Assembly: GCA_033807775.1 (NCBI GenBank) | Contig: CM066313.1 | Location: 62,728,484-62,792,483, forward strand | Direction of reading: 5' to 3' | DNA length: 64,000 nucleotides | From: Saussurea involucrata | Taxonomy: Eukaryota > Streptophyta > Magnoliopsida > Asterales > Asteraceae | Part shown: piece after piece, positions 1 to 11,846 of the stretch | Position numbering within the stretch: the first letter of the stretch is position 1 | How the letters are laid out: every line of letters begins with the position of its first letter | Program-made: the position numbers and the translations under genes | The notes under the pieces: generated by a model | Seen by the model: only the letters and a program-made list of their open reading frames with translations | Told to the model about the DNA's origin: nothing | The model's database searches: none

Positions 1-1607
1 CGGTAATCCCACTGATAAGGTAAAAAAAAAGATCAGCATCTGCAAATTTTTGTTTCTTTACCAATTTTATTAGTGTGATCGAACCGAAAAACATTTCTGA
101 GGCCCTAGATGACCCAAACTGGGTGGATGCTATGCAAGAAGAGCTTCTGCAGTTTGAGCGAAACAAAGTCTGGACTCTAGTACCTCTGCCATGAGGGAAA
201 CATGCCATAGGGACTAAATAGGTCTTTAGAAACAAAAAGGTAGAAGAAGAGGTGATCATTCGAAATAAAGCAAGACTGGTGGCCAAGGGATATCGCCAAG
301 AAGAGGGCATCGATTACGATGAAACTTTTGCCCCTGTTGCACGACTCGAAGCAATAAGAATTTTCTTAGCCTTCGCAGCCCACAGAGGTTTTAAAGTATA
401 TCAAATGGATGTAAAATCTGCCTTTCTCAATGGAGAAATTCAAGAAGATGTATATGTCCAACAACCACCTGGATTTGAAAGCTCAAAGTACCCAAGGTAT
501 GTCTATTACCTTGACAAGGCTCTATATAGACTGAAACAGGCTCCAAGAGCATGATACGAAAGACTTTCCACTTTTCTTCTCAATAACGACTACAACAGAG
601 GTATCACTGATACAACTCTATTGTTTAAAGGTGAAGGAAATGAGCTTATTCTTGTACAAATATATGTAGATGACATTATTTTTGGGTCTACTAATGCACA
701 AAAATGCAAAGATTTTGAAAAACTCATGCAGAGTGAGTTTGAAATGAGTATGATGGGAGAATTAACCTTTTTCCTCGGACTTCAAGTCAAACAAACATCA
801 GAAGGAATTTTCATAAACCAATCAAAATATGTCTCTGACATACTTGAAAAATACAGCCTCTCTGATGCCTCTGTCATGAAAACCCCAATGGCCACTGGAA
901 ATAAACTTTTTTCAGATCCAAATGGCATCTCTGTCGAGTGCGCACTTTACAGAGGAATGATTGGGTCTTTATTATACTTAACAGCCAGTAGACCTGACAT
1001 AATGCATGCCACATGTCTTTGTGCAAGATATCAAGCTAATCCTAAAAAGTCACATTATATTGCTGTAAAGAGAATCTTCAGATACCTCAGAGGGACCAAA
1101 AATCTTGGCCTCTGGTATCCGCAGAACTCTGGTTTTGGACTAAAGGCATACACAGATTCAGATTATGGAGGATGCAAACTCAACAGAAAGAGTACCTCTG
1201 GGAGTTGTCAATTCCTAGGTGGGAAATTAGTAAGCTGGACTTCAAAGAAACAGAACTCTGTCTCAACATCTACGGCAGATGCTGAATACGTTGCTGCTGC
1301 TAGTTGTTGCTCTCAAGTTCTGTGGATGAAAACTCAGCTAAAAGACTTTGGTCACATCATTTGCAAAATCCCCATCTTCTGTGATTCCAAAAGTGCGATT
1401 GCCATCTCTGCAAATCCAGTACAGCATTCAAAGACAAAGCACATAGATATCAGGTATCACTTTCTGAAGAATCATGTGGAAAATCAAACCATCGAGATGC
1501 ATTTTGTACCAACAGAATTTCAGCTTGCTGATTTATTCAGCAAGGCACTTGATGAGAAAAGATTCCTTTACTTGGTGGGTAAATTAGGAATGATAAATAT
1601 GGATTAA
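1..1607 (+). pseudogene. Copia A pol: reverse transcriptase and RNase H (5' truncated by window, three stops)
   Basis: This is the C-terminal half of a Ty1/copia polyprotein. It would copy element RNA into cDNA inside the virus-like particle. The RT entry block (NWVDAMQEEL) is at about 110-145, then ARLVAKGYRQEEGIDYDETF (267-326), QMDVKSAFLNG (about 402-435) and the catalytic YVDD box at about 664-675. RNase H follows with TDSDYGG, ADAEYVAAASCC and CDSKSAIAIS, ending in LADLFSKALDEKRF. The frame is constant and ends with TAA at 1605-1607. It is broken by TGA at 192-194, TAG at 219-221 and TGA at 552-554. Each stop looks like a C-to-T or G-to-A change in Arg or Trp codons that relatives keep, so this is an old copy, probably once methylated. 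Confidence 0.93.
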
Positions 1608-2719
1608 CCTCTGTAAGTATCTTTATCTTTATATTATACAGTATGTATATTTTCTGTTTTGTTTGTTTTTATAAATTATTTTTTTGTAAATTCTAAAATC
1701 TCAATTCTGAAAAATACAGAGATTCTGTAAGTCTCCTCAGAACCTCTAACGATTCTTACAGAACCTCTGTTACACGACCTATGTTATACACATTTACTTC
1801 TGATTATTTGAACCAAGCATAGGTCCAGGGGGAGCAGAGGAAAACAATCTTGATCTACAGAGGTTGATTAGGTCAAGGGGGAGCAGAGGAAAACAATCTT
1901 TATCTACAAAGGTTGATTAGATCAAGGGGGAGCAAAAAGGAGACCTTGCTTAATCTATAGAGATTTATAAGTCAAGGGGGAGCAAAGGAAGAGATGACAA
2001 CAACAGAAGAAAAGAACATTGTCGGACAAAGAAGAACAAAAAGGTTAGTATCTCGAACAAATTATTTTTGAAAATAATTTTCTAGGACACAAATTTCTAA
2101 ATATGTTCTAGAAACATTATTAAACACATTCCAAATTAAATTTGATCAAAAAGAATGTTGAGTTTTCCATTATTAGAAATTTAAGGTCACAGAGCCTCTA
2201 CTGAGTCCAACAGAGATTCTGCAGACAAAAGCTCTGATCTTAAATCAATAATTCTTGGAAACTCTGTCAATCTTTTTAGGTATCAAAATCAAAAAGAATC
2301 ATCGTGTACAAACACTGCAACAGAAGTATCCGGTTACAGAGTTCTCTCCACAAGAAAGAACTTTTGTAGACCAACACTTGTTTTAAAAAGACTTTTTGCT
2401 GCACAAAACCTTTTTCAAGAACAATTTTATAGGACATCAGCTTTCAAACGGGTCCAAAAAACATTGATAAAAACAATCAAAAACCTGGATGATCAAAAAT
2501 GTTTATAAATTATTAGTTATAAGAAACTTCTTGTCTCAGAGCCTCTGCTGGCTCTGACAGAGGTCCAAAAACCTCTGTAAAGGAGTTTCTATACAAATAA
2601 TTTATCGATCCTCTCCATGGACTTTTCAACCATTCTTTGTGAAGGTACAACCTACAGAGGCAAGAAAAACAAGATTCTCAAATCACAGAGCCTCTGTCAG
2701 TTTTTACTTTAGGCATTTT
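1608..2719 (+). other. Copia A spacer after pol, left part
   Basis: This stretch is non-coding. It holds four polypurine-type motifs (listed separately) and then many short words built on CAGAGG, CCTCTG, CAGAACC and GGTTCTG, such as CAGAACCTCTG, which can pair with one another. The spacer is cut at 2719 by gypsy G and resumes at 14816. The same words continue in the extra ORF and the 3' LTR of this element. Confidence 0.75.
1826..1990 (+). repeat. Four tandem polypurine-type motifs (multi-PPT)
   Basis: Four copies of CAAGGGGGAGCA-like sequence start near 1826, 1874, 1923 and 1973, in imperfect units of about 48 bases that also contain AATCTTGATCTACAGAGG-like sequence. Each resembles the plus-strand primer that precedes the 3' LTR. 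Repeated PPT-like motifs downstream of pol are a described trait of Sireviruses. Copia C has similar motifs in its matching spacer. Confidence 0.85.
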
Positions 2720-3678
2720 TGTGACAACTGTCAAATTTACACCTCAGGTTAGAACTACTTTGGATACCTTATTTTCATGACATAGTTTACACAGTGCAAC
2801 TTTAGCAGTAAACGCGATACGATAGGAAAAAATCGAGAAATTTTGCCTAAGAAATCCTTGAATTAGGAAATTATCCATAAATCTCATAAAATGTCAACTT
2901 AATATACATTTATACTACAAGTATTTATGTAGTTGATAATTTATATATATTTCAATCATATTATATATATAAATACCTTAATTTATATATACCTACTTTG
3001 TATTTTAAGTTTTAAGAAAATACTTGTATTTTAATTTTAATCTTTAAAGACAAGAAGTGACTAAATACATTTGTGTCACACCACACCCCACCCCCCTAGA
3101 GAGGTCGGCCACACCTCCCCCTCTCTTCATATGTATGCAACAACACTCACCATTTCACCTCATTGTCTCATTTCACTCTCTCACTAAGAGAAAGTTATCA
3201 TCTCCTTCTCTCTCCATCTTCAAACATTCATCCTCATCTTCATATTCATCTTCAATCTTCATCACAACTCCAGCCCCTAACTCATATTTCTTCAAGAGTT
3301 CAAGATAATCAAAGGTAAAAACAAGTGTGTTGGGTGAAATCCACACACACTCTTTTAAATCTTTTTCCAACTTTCTTGCATTTTATGAATGTTCTTCATC
3401 TTTTCTACACTTTCTTTATATTGTTAAAAACCATCTTTACTATGTCTTAATGTTTGTAGATTTACCATCATAACATCTTTTTGTTAGTAAAAGATGGTGA
3501 ATCCAAAATCAAACCTAAGTTTAAGACCAAAGATGAACATTTTAAACACATGCATGTAGTTTTCTTGAGAAATCCATCATCTTTTATTCAAGAATTTTAT
3601 GAGTAAGTCTTTGAAATCCACTAAAAACATACTTAAACAAACATGCATGAGCTAAAGATGCACAATTTTAAGTTGCAT

Positions 3679-3705
3679 GTTGATGTTCTTGGCAAGAACA
3701 TCAAC
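3679..3705. repeat. Perfect 13-bp palindrome in gypsy G LTR
   Basis: GTTGATGTTCTTG is followed after one base by its exact reverse complement. It recurs in the 3' LTR near 12810. It could form a cruciform or RNA hairpin; its role is unknown. Confidence 0.85.
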
Positions 3706-4320
3706 CTTTTCTAAAATGTGTCTTTTACAAGAGTTTATAAAAGTTGAGTTGATAGGTAACTTGCATGCATTTTAAATGGATCAAAATGTGTTTGGGAACT
3801 GAAAATAAGTGTATGGAAGAGAGTCAAATAGGATTGTGCATGCAAAAGAATAAGAATTTTGGTTAATAAGTCAACATGTGAGCACATGCACAAAGTGTGA
3901 TTTTGACAGATTGCTGCCAAATTCCAGACCCCACTTCAAAGGGTCATATCTCACTCAATATAACTCCAAATTGAGTGATTCTGTTTCTGGAAATCATTTT
4001 TATGTGTTAAGATTCAAACCCAAGTGGTTTCACTAAAAAACCCAGAGATTTCATTTATCAAACAGTCCTCACAAAATCCGTGCACAAACAGCAAAGTCTT
4101 CTGTCGGGTTTTACGTCGTGTATTATTTCATGTACTTATACTCTTCCAAAAATTATGAAACTGATGCCAAAATATTCCTAACTCATTGAACTAATTGGAC
4201 ATAATATTTCATGACCAAATTGTACCTGGAAGTTATCCAAAGTTGGACACAAAATGACACCAAATTCTGGATAGCAAGGACAAATTTCTTATTATTATTA
4301 AGGACTAACTTCTAATCCCA

Positions 4321-4704
4321 TTTCATCATTTTATGATGAAATAGTGGAATATATATGTATATCTTATATTTATATACATTTATTCATTTTACTTATTTAT
4401 GCAATTTATTTATTCTTCCTCCCTTTTCATCATTTTATGATGAAATTGTGGAATATACATATATAATATATTTTTATATATTTATGCAATTTATATATTA
4501 TTGATCCCATTTCATCATTTTATGATGAAATTGTGGAATATACATGTATACTATACATTTATATTTATGCACTTTAAATACTTGTCTTTACATTTAGAAC
4601 CTTTAATTTTATCGTTCTTACGATAAAATTTCGGTTTATACATATATATGTACTATATATGTTTATGTTCTTTAAAACCCTTTTCGTTACTTAATGTGAC
4701 GAAA
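4321..4704. repeat. Series of five hairpin palindromes in gypsy G LTR
   Basis: Three copies of TTTCATCA-TTTTA-TGATGAAA lie at 4321-4341, 4425-4445 and 4510-4530. Next is a 10-bp perfect stem, AATTTTATCG paired with CGATAAAATT, at 4605-4630. Last is TTTCGTTAC paired with GTGACGAAA at 4682-4704. Most are followed by a similar GTGGAATATACAT or CGGTTTATACAT tail. The five stems differ in sequence but share spacing and form. The series is repeated in the 3' LTR (about 13448-13832). Confidence 0.85.
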
Positions 4705-5690
4705 TTGCGGAAACTTTAATCTAACAAGAACAACGTATACGTTTATTACGTTATAATATTAAAACACAACAAGGCATTTTATGACGATTTGGATAGTTAG
4801 TACCGAACCTTCGAGATTGAAAACTCACTAGTGACCTTACGTTCATAGGTTTGAAGTAGGATCATCTCGGAGTACTTGTGGGAGATTCCCGGATTCTATC
4901 GCTTATCATGTGAGTTCACAGCCCCTTTTTCAATGTTTTACATATTTTGGGGTGAAAAGCATGTCGTTACTACAACTATTTTACGCACTTATTATCTCGT
5001 TTTCTTGGAAATACGAAACTTGCTATACTTGTTTATGCTCTATGGTATCTCTGTTTTCGCAAATGTTGTAAGTTTGAGTTTTCTTTTGCTATCGTTCAAA
5101 AGTCCCCGTTTATTTTTACGTTACCCGTTTAACTCATGTATTGAGCCGTTGGTAATTATGGATAACGTTATTTGGTTTGACACCCCACTCACAAGTAGCG
5201 CTTGTTTGAGTGCATAATTATTGTTTGTATTTGCGCATTGTTGGCGATAGAACATGCGTCGGGGCGATTCTGTCGGTATAGGTCGGGTAACAGGCTCATA
5301 ACTTAAACATTTTACATACGATTACCTTGAGCAAGTGGTTTTTATAACCGATTTATTTATCCCTTGTGTGGATTTAAACTATTTTGCTATGGCAAACAAT
5401 GTTATACTCATTAAACCTGTGATCTCACCAACTAGTGCATTAGTTGACACTCTCATTTACATGCTTTTCAGGGGAACATCCTTAAGGTTGGAAATTAGGA
5501 AGCGTACACGTGATGAAGCTTTCTTTACTATCTTTAATTCTATGTTCATTTCCCTTTTGTAAAAACGGTTGTAAAAGACAAGGTTTTAACCTTTTGAATG
5601 TATTTCGATGGTTGATGTGATCTTGTAACTTTTGCTATGAAACTTGAACTATACATTCCGTGTTTCCGCTTTAGCGGGGTGTTACAGATT

Positions 5691-5703
5691 TGGTATCACA
5701 GCC
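5691..5703 (+). other. Gypsy G primer-binding site
   Basis: TGGTATCACAGCC begins four bases after the LTR end. It matches the complement of the initiator methionine tRNA 3' end (TGGTATCAGAGCC) with one mismatch. It is the start site of minus-strand cDNA. Confidence 0.85.
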
Positions 5704-6044
5704 AAAGGTTATAGAGAATACCGATTTTCCTTTGGAAAACTGCAACTATAACAAAAAACGGGAAAGAACACTTAAATTACTAAACATGTTGCTAGTATAA
5801 CTAATTCGGGTATTGCATCATCGGTCTTTAATTAAACAAAGCCTGATCACCTATGTTTAATTAAAGAAAGAGTAATGCGAGACCGGAAATGGATATACTA
5901 GGAATATGTGTGTTTTCACACTCGATGCTTCACGTTGTGTGCCTAGTATGAGCGTAGGTATTGCCTATAGTATGCGATAGTATAGTACGCTTAGCCTTTA
6001 TATTGCACGATAGTAATATTATACACTCTTACTTCAGTATCACT

Positions 6045-6638
6045 ATGTCAACATCCTCATCACACTCTTACTTCAGCAATACTATGTCGTCATCATCATC
6101 ATCAAGCTCACAACCTTCCTACACGCCATCAAGTGAGCGTACGTCTGACGTGGAACGAGACCCGTACGATGGGCCGAGGATACCTCCGACTGTGGTTCCC
6201 CCACAACCCATCCCGGTAGTGATACAACCTAATCCTAGGGGTCCACGTACGAGGAAAAATGCTAGGAAGAGCGTGCCCATACCTAGACGAGTGTGTTTTA
6301 GGTCTGATTAGTGAGACGCACCGAAACCCTCACGGGTGATCGAGGGAGTGCCGATTAGTCGAGCGCCTGGCATGACCTGGGCCGAAGAGCAATGCCTTAG
6401 GGCCGTGACAGCGGATTTGCACGGATGTCAAATGAGGGTCAGTCACCAGAGTCAAGTCGTGACCGAGCTAGTGGAATTAAGTCACCTTTTGACCAACATG
6501 TCGTCTGATGCCGTAAACGGAGCGAAAATAGCTCAGAGGATAGCGTTACGAGCCGAGATAATGAGCATAATAGTAGTGATGCTACTGATGTTATTGGTGT
6601 TGTGGGTTTCGATTGAAGTGTATCGAGGCGGATATTGA
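6045..6638 (+). pseudogene. Gypsy G leader ORF before gag, with C-terminal membrane-like segment
   Basis: A reading frame between the primer site and gag encodes a Ser-rich N-terminus (MSTSSSHSYFSNTMSSS), a Pro/Arg-rich middle, and an end with a strongly hydrophobic run (IMSIIVVMLLMLLVLWV) that looks like one membrane-spanning segment. Two adjacent stops, TAG at 6309-6311 and TGA at 6312-6314, break it; the same frame continues to 6638. A tandem duplication of about 34 bases (6023-6090) lies over the start codon. I do not recognise a family. It could be an accessory protein or chance coding in a long leader; relatives would decide. Confidence 0.45.
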
Positions 6639-6940
6639 CGTGGATGGTGGAAAATTTAGAAAAATGGAACTTTTATTTCTAGTTGTTTCAATCTTAAATT
6701 TCAGTTTGTAATTCTATACTGATGTGCGATGCACATCAAAAATTTTGTAACAAACGGCTATTATTAATGACTTCAATGAAAAAGCAATTTCGCGTTTTAA
6801 TTATATATGTGTGGAACATGCAATAGTTATTTAATTACTTTCCAACACTTCGAAATTTCAAATGTATTCTTTACAAAACATCCGACTTTATTTACTAAAA
6901 AATTTAACCAACTGGATATTTTCAATTGTGTTTTAGAAAA
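6639..6940 (+). other. Gypsy G leader between leader ORF and gag
   Basis: AT-rich sequence without a convincing gene. The gag ATG at 6941 follows. Confidence 0.6.
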
Positions 6941-8083
6941 ATGCCACCAAGAAGATCCACACGTCACACGGGAGAAAATCCTGATGATCAAAACCCCGAT
7001 ATCGCCTAACTCATAGCTCAACGTATCCAAGAGGCGATACCTAACATCATAGCCCAAGTTACCGCGGGCGTTAATGAGCGTCAAAGGAATGTCAATGTGG
7101 GAGGAGGAACTCCCAATGACACTCAAGACAATAGAGGATGTAGCTACAAGACATTCATGACTTGCAAGCCCAAGGAGTTTCATGGAACGGAGGGTGCTAT
7201 AGGATTACTCTCATGGTTCGATAGTATGGAGTCGGTACTTCATATCTGTAAGTGCTCAGAGGATCGCATGGTAGAGTATGCGGTCTGTCAGTTGCAAAAG
7301 CGAGCTCTAACTTGGTGGAACATTCAAGTCCAAACCCGTGGAAGAGAAGATGCATACAAACTGTCCTGGACTGAGTTCAAGGAATTGCTCATGGAGGAAT
7401 ACTGTCCCAAGAGCGAAGTTCAGAAATTGGAGGCTGAACTTTGGGATCTTACCATGGTTGGTTCGGGGATAGATCGCTACACCGCTCGTTTTCACGTACT
7501 TGCGAAGTTAGTACCTCACATGGTTACCCCGGAGAGCAAGAGGATTGACCGATATTTGTATGGATTAACCCCGGAGATTCGAGGGATGGTTAAGTCATCA
7601 AGTCCGACCACGATCCAAGCCGCCATGGCACTAGCAACTAGTTTGACCCATGATGCGGTCAGAGCAGGAACTCTAACTCAGAAAGGTGTCGGTATCAAGC
7701 GAAGGCCGGAGAATCAGTCAGGAAAGGCAATTGGAAGAAGTTCAAGTGGGAACAAGAAAGTAGTGGGAAACTTTGGGATGAATGCCAAGGAAGTAGGACG
7801 TTACAATAGACCCCACCCAAAGTGCAACCAATGTAATTCGCATCATGAGGGAGCCTGTCTCATTTGTAGCATTTGTAAGCAAAAGGGTCATTTAGCCCGA
7901 TTTTGCAAGACGGGAAAGAATGTGAAAGAGGAAGGAAGGGTATGCTATGAGTGCGGAAGTCCGGATCACTTCCGAAATGTGTGCCCAAAGCTGAAAAGGG
8001 GACCAATCAATAACAACGCTATGTATCAAGCAAGACAAGCCAATCAGGGAAACCAAGGATCCTTCACCACAGGAATATCCTGA
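6941..8083 (+). pseudogene. Gypsy G gag (capsid and nucleocapsid), one early stop
   Basis: This encodes the structural protein of the particle. The start MPPRRSTRHTGENPDDQN is typical of this lineage. The retrotransposon gag domain follows (WFDSMESVLHICKCSED, ALTWWNIQVQ, WTEFKELLMEEYCPKSEVQKLE). The nucleocapsid end has CSICKQKGHLARFC and CYECGSPDHFRNVC, two CCHC knuckles. TAA at 7007-7009 interrupts codon 23, where a Gln codon is expected. Normally gag runs straight into protease in this clade. Here the frame enters the inverted duplication at 8058 and ends at 8083, so no gag-pol fusion can be made from this copy. Confidence 0.92.
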
Positions 8084-8982
8084 ACTCGCCTCTCCTCAGA
8101 CTTCTTCTCGACTACTTGCGCCAAGAACGCAACATACTTCTTCCTCAAATACTTATGGACCTTCATACATGATACTATCTTTAGATTCCTTCCAACTCTA
8201 TCTCCTTGGACAACAAGGGTTTCTCCGCCTTGTAATGGTAACCTAACCGTCTTTTCAAAACAACTAACCTCAGCTCGGTTCTTAGATAACCAATCCATGC
8301 CTATTACTACATCGAAACTCCCCAATTCAATTGGAATAAGATCAACACTAAATAGTTTATCAGCTAAGTTCAAGGTACAGCCTAAGATTACATCCTTAGC
8401 TTCTAATTCAAATCCATTAGCAAAGACGGGCATTTGTCTTAGGAGCAGAAGAAGCACGTCGAGACCCCAATGTAGTGACAGGTACGTTTCTTCTAAACGA
8501 TTATTATGCATCCGTATTATTCGACACTGGTGCCGATAAGAGCTTTGTTTCGTTAGATTTTAGGCCTTTGATCAATCTAGAATCTAAGAAAATTCCGAAC
8601 GCTTATATTGTTGAGGTTGCTAATGGATTTGAATTAGAAGCTAAGGATGTAATCTTAGGCTGTACCTTGAACTTAGCTGATAAACTATTTAGTGTTGATC
8701 TTATTCCAATTGAATTGGGGAGTTTCGATGTAGTAATAGGCATGGATTGGTTATCTAAGAACCGAGCTGAGGTTAGTTGTTTTGAAAAGACGGTTAGGTT
8801 ACCATTACAAGGCGGAGAAACCCTTGTTGTCCAAGGAGATAGAGTTGGAAGGAATCTGAAGATAGTATCATGTATGAAGGTCCATAAGTATTTGAGGAAG
8901 AAGTATGTTGCGTTCTTGGCGCAAGTAGTCGAGAAGAAGTCTGAGGAAAGGCGAGTTCAGGATATTCCTGTGGTGAAGGATC
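8058..8982. repeat. 366-bp inverted duplication of protease-region sequence, 193-bp loop
   Basis: Bases 8058-8423 are the reverse complement of 8617-8982, with one mismatch noticed by eye. The right arm is native: it encodes the sequence just after the protease active site and the linker toward RT. The left arm lies in the opposite orientation and replaces the normal gag-protease junction. It carries a 155-codon minus-strand frame that mirrors the plus frame. A transcript through it would fold into a hairpin of about 366 bp. The 193-base loop holds the protease motif FDTGADKSF. Confidence 0.95.
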
Positions 8983-11812
8983 ACCCAGAAGTATTTCCAG
9001 ACGATTTGCCTGGACTTCCACCGTTTAGACAAGTCGAATTTCAGATTGACCTTATACCCGGAGCGGCGCCCGTAGCCAAGGCTCTGTATCGCCTAGCACC
9101 TGCAGAAATGCAAGAGTTGTCGAATCAACTTCAAGAACTTTTGGATAAGGGATTCATTCGACCAAGTTCATCACCCTGGGGAGCCCCGATTCTCTTCGTT
9201 AAGAAGAAGGATGGATCGTTTCGAATGTGTATCGATTATAGGGAGCTAAATAAGTTGACAATCAAGAACTGGTATCCTCTCCCTCGAATAGACGATTTGT
9301 TTGACCAGTTGCAGGGTGCAACTTACTTCTCTAAGATTGATCTTCGATCAGGATATCATCAGTTGAGAGTCCAAGAGGAAGATATTCCTAAAACAGCTTT
9401 TAGAACTCGCTATGGACACTACGAGTTTTTAGTTATGCCATTTGGTTTGACAAACGCGCCAGCTGTATTTATGGATCTAATGAATAGAGTATGTAGGCCA
9501 TACCTTGATAAGTTTGTGATTGTATTCATCGATGATATACTAATCTATTCTCAGAGTAAGAAGGATCACGAGCAGCATCTAAAAGTGATTTTAGAGCTTC
9601 TCAAGGAACAGAAGCTATATGCCAAATTTACTAAGTGTGAATTTTGGATTTGGGAAGTACATTTCTTAGGTCACGTAATCGGGGAGAAAGGGATTCACGT
9701 GGACCCCGCTAAAGTGGAAGCCATTAAGAAATGGGAAGCCCCAAGAACTCCAACGGAAATTCGCCAATTTCTAGGCTTGGCAGGGTATTATCGACGTTTT
9801 ATCGAGAATTTTTCTAAGATCGCTAAACCCCTTACCACATTAACCCAAAAGGAGAAGGAATTCGTTTGGGGAGTTCCATAAGAAGAAGCATTTCAACTTC
9901 TGAAGAAAAAGTTGTGCAATGCACCAATTTTAGCTTTACCAGAAGGAACGGAAAATTTTGTAGTGTATTGTGACGCATCACATCAAGGATTAGGTTGCGT
10001 ATTGATGCAAAATGATAAGGTGATAGCATATGCCTCGAGACAATTAAAAGTTCATGAGAAGAACTATACCACACACGATTTGGAACTCGGAGCTGTGGTA
10101 TTTGCTCTGAAGATATGGAGACATTATCTATATGGTACCAAGTGCACTATTTTCACCGATCATAAAAGTCTTCAACACATCTTCGATCAAAGATGCTTAA
10201 TATGAGGCAAAGGAGATGGGTAGAATTGCTCAGCGACTACGATTGTGAGATACGTTACCACCCAGGTAAGGCCAATGTGGTAGCCGATGCCCTGAGTAGG
10301 AAAGAAAGGATAAAACCTTCACGAGTCCGAGCGTTAGGAGCACTGGTTCAAACAAGTTTGAAAACCCGGATTTTTGAAGCTCAGATCGAAGCATTGAAAT
10401 CTGAAAACCTGAAAGAAGAGACCCTTCACGGCTTAGAGTCTAGTTTTGAAACTAAGATTGATGGAGTACGCTACTTTAAGGGCAAAGTATGGATCCCAAA
10501 GGCTGACAACCTACGGGAAATGATTTTGGAGGAGGCTCATAAATCTAAGTATTCAATCCATCCAGGAGCGGATAAGATGTACAAGGATTTAAGGGAATAC
10601 TATTGGTGGCCACGAATGAAGAAGGATATTGCCATATATGTAGGAAAATGCATAACGTGTGCAAAAGTCAAGGCTGTTCATCAAAAGCCATCGGGACAGT
10701 TACAACAACCAGAGATTCCCCAGTGGAAATGGGAGCAAATCACTATGGATTTTATAACCAAACTCCCGAGAACTGCCAAAGGACATGACTCGATTTGGGT
10801 TATAGTAGATCGATTTACGAAGTCTGCACATTTCTTACCTATTCGGGAAGATTATAAGATGGAAAAGCTTGCTCAGATCTACATCAGGGAAATCGTTACG
10901 CGACATGGAGTCCCAGTTTCCATGATTTCTGATAGAAATAGTCGTTTTACCTCTCGATTTTGGCAGTCACTCCAAAAAGCGTTAGGTACGCAGTTAAACT
11001 TGAGCACGGCCTATCATCCTCAAACGGATGGTCAGAGTGAGCGAACCATTCAGACTTTGGAGGACATGCTTCGGGCATGTGTGATAGACTTTGGAGGAAG
11101 TTGGGATAACCACTTACCGTTAGTTGAATTCTTTTACAACAATAGCTATCACACTAGTATTCAGTGTGCGCCATATGAAGCTCTGTATGGCCGCAAGTGT
11201 CGATCACCTCTTTGTTTGTTGGAAATTGGAGATAGGCAACTATCTAGTCCGTACATTGTTCAAGAAACCACCGACAAGATCGCAATCATCAGGGATAGGG
11301 TTAAAGCATCTCAAGATCGTCAAAAGAGCTATGCGGACAATCGAAGGAAGCCTTTAGAATTTCAAGTTGGTGACAAAGTCTTTTTGAAGGTATCCCCTTG
11401 GAAGGGAACAGTCCGATTCGGGAAAAGAGGAAAGCTGAGTCCACGATATGTTGGACCATTCAAGATCACAGAAAGAATCAGACCAGTAGCTTACAAGCTG
11501 GATTTGCCAATAGAGTTAAGTGCGGTTCACAACACATTTCACGTGTCAAACTTAAAGAAGTGTTTAGCCGACGAAGCAGTAACCGTGCCTTTGGAAGAAG
11601 TCCAAATCAACGATAAACTGCACATAATAGAGGAACCAATGGAAATACTCGATAGGGAAGTCAAGCGTCTTAAGCGAAGCAAAATCTCGATAGTAAAAGT
11701 CCATTGGAACACGAGGCGTGGGCCTGAATACACTTGGGAGCGGGAGGATTACATGTTACAAAAGTATCCTCACCTCTTTGCAAGCAAACCTGTTAACACT
11801 AGTAACACTTGA
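8475..11812 (+). pseudogene. Gypsy G pol: protease, RT, RNase H, integrase, chromodomain (one stop, one frameshift)
   Basis: The protease site FDTGADKSFVS is at about 8519-8551. RT has VKKKDGSFRMCIDYRELN and the YVDD-equivalent FIDDILIYS (near 9526). TAA at 9879-9881 breaks the frame just before RNase H (VVYCDASHQGLGCVL, TDHKSLQHIF). A single-base loss near 10188-10192 shifts the frame, and the tail restarts at 10193. Integrase has an HHCC finger (HPGADKMYKDL, CITC), the DDE residues in ITMDFI, SDRNSRF and SERTIQ, and a C-terminal region (EEVQINDKLHIIEEPMEILD, HWNTRRGPEYTWE) that resembles the chromodomain of Tekay-type elements. The protein would make and integrate cDNA. This copy cannot express it from gag. 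Confidence 0.93.
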
Positions 11813-11846
11813 ATTTCGGGACGAAATTCTTCTAACCGGGGGAGAC
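11813..11846 (+). other. Gypsy G 3' end with polypurine tract
   Basis: CCGGGGGAGAC at 11836-11846 directly precedes the 3' LTR and would prime plus-strand cDNA. Confidence 0.85.

Larger units (their letters stand above)
2720..5686 (+). repeat. Gypsy G 5' LTR (2967 bp)
   Basis: It starts TGTGACAACTG and ends GGGGTGTTACA, giving short imperfect inverted termini. It matches 11847-14815 along its whole length with only scattered substitutions and small indels. It contains AT-rich stretches (2930-3000), a CT-rich stretch (3100-3260), a 27-base palindrome at 3679-3705 and a series of five hairpins at 4321-4704. Small ORFs inside it, such as 4876-5217, are present in both LTRs but show no recognisable domain, and I do not call them genes. 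Confidence 0.93.

Noticed and set aside
1826..1990. CRISPR-like spacing of repeated units
   Set aside because: Repeat and interval are both similar between units, so this is a tandem repeat of polypurine motifs in a plant retrotransposon.
4876..5562. ORFs in the gypsy G LTR repeated at 14005-14691
   Set aside because: Conserved only because the LTRs are copies of one another; no domain and no coding bias.
8044..8511. A 155-codon minus-strand ORF with protease-linker sequence, as a separate gene
   Set aside because: It is the antisense arm of the inverted duplication, not an independent gene.
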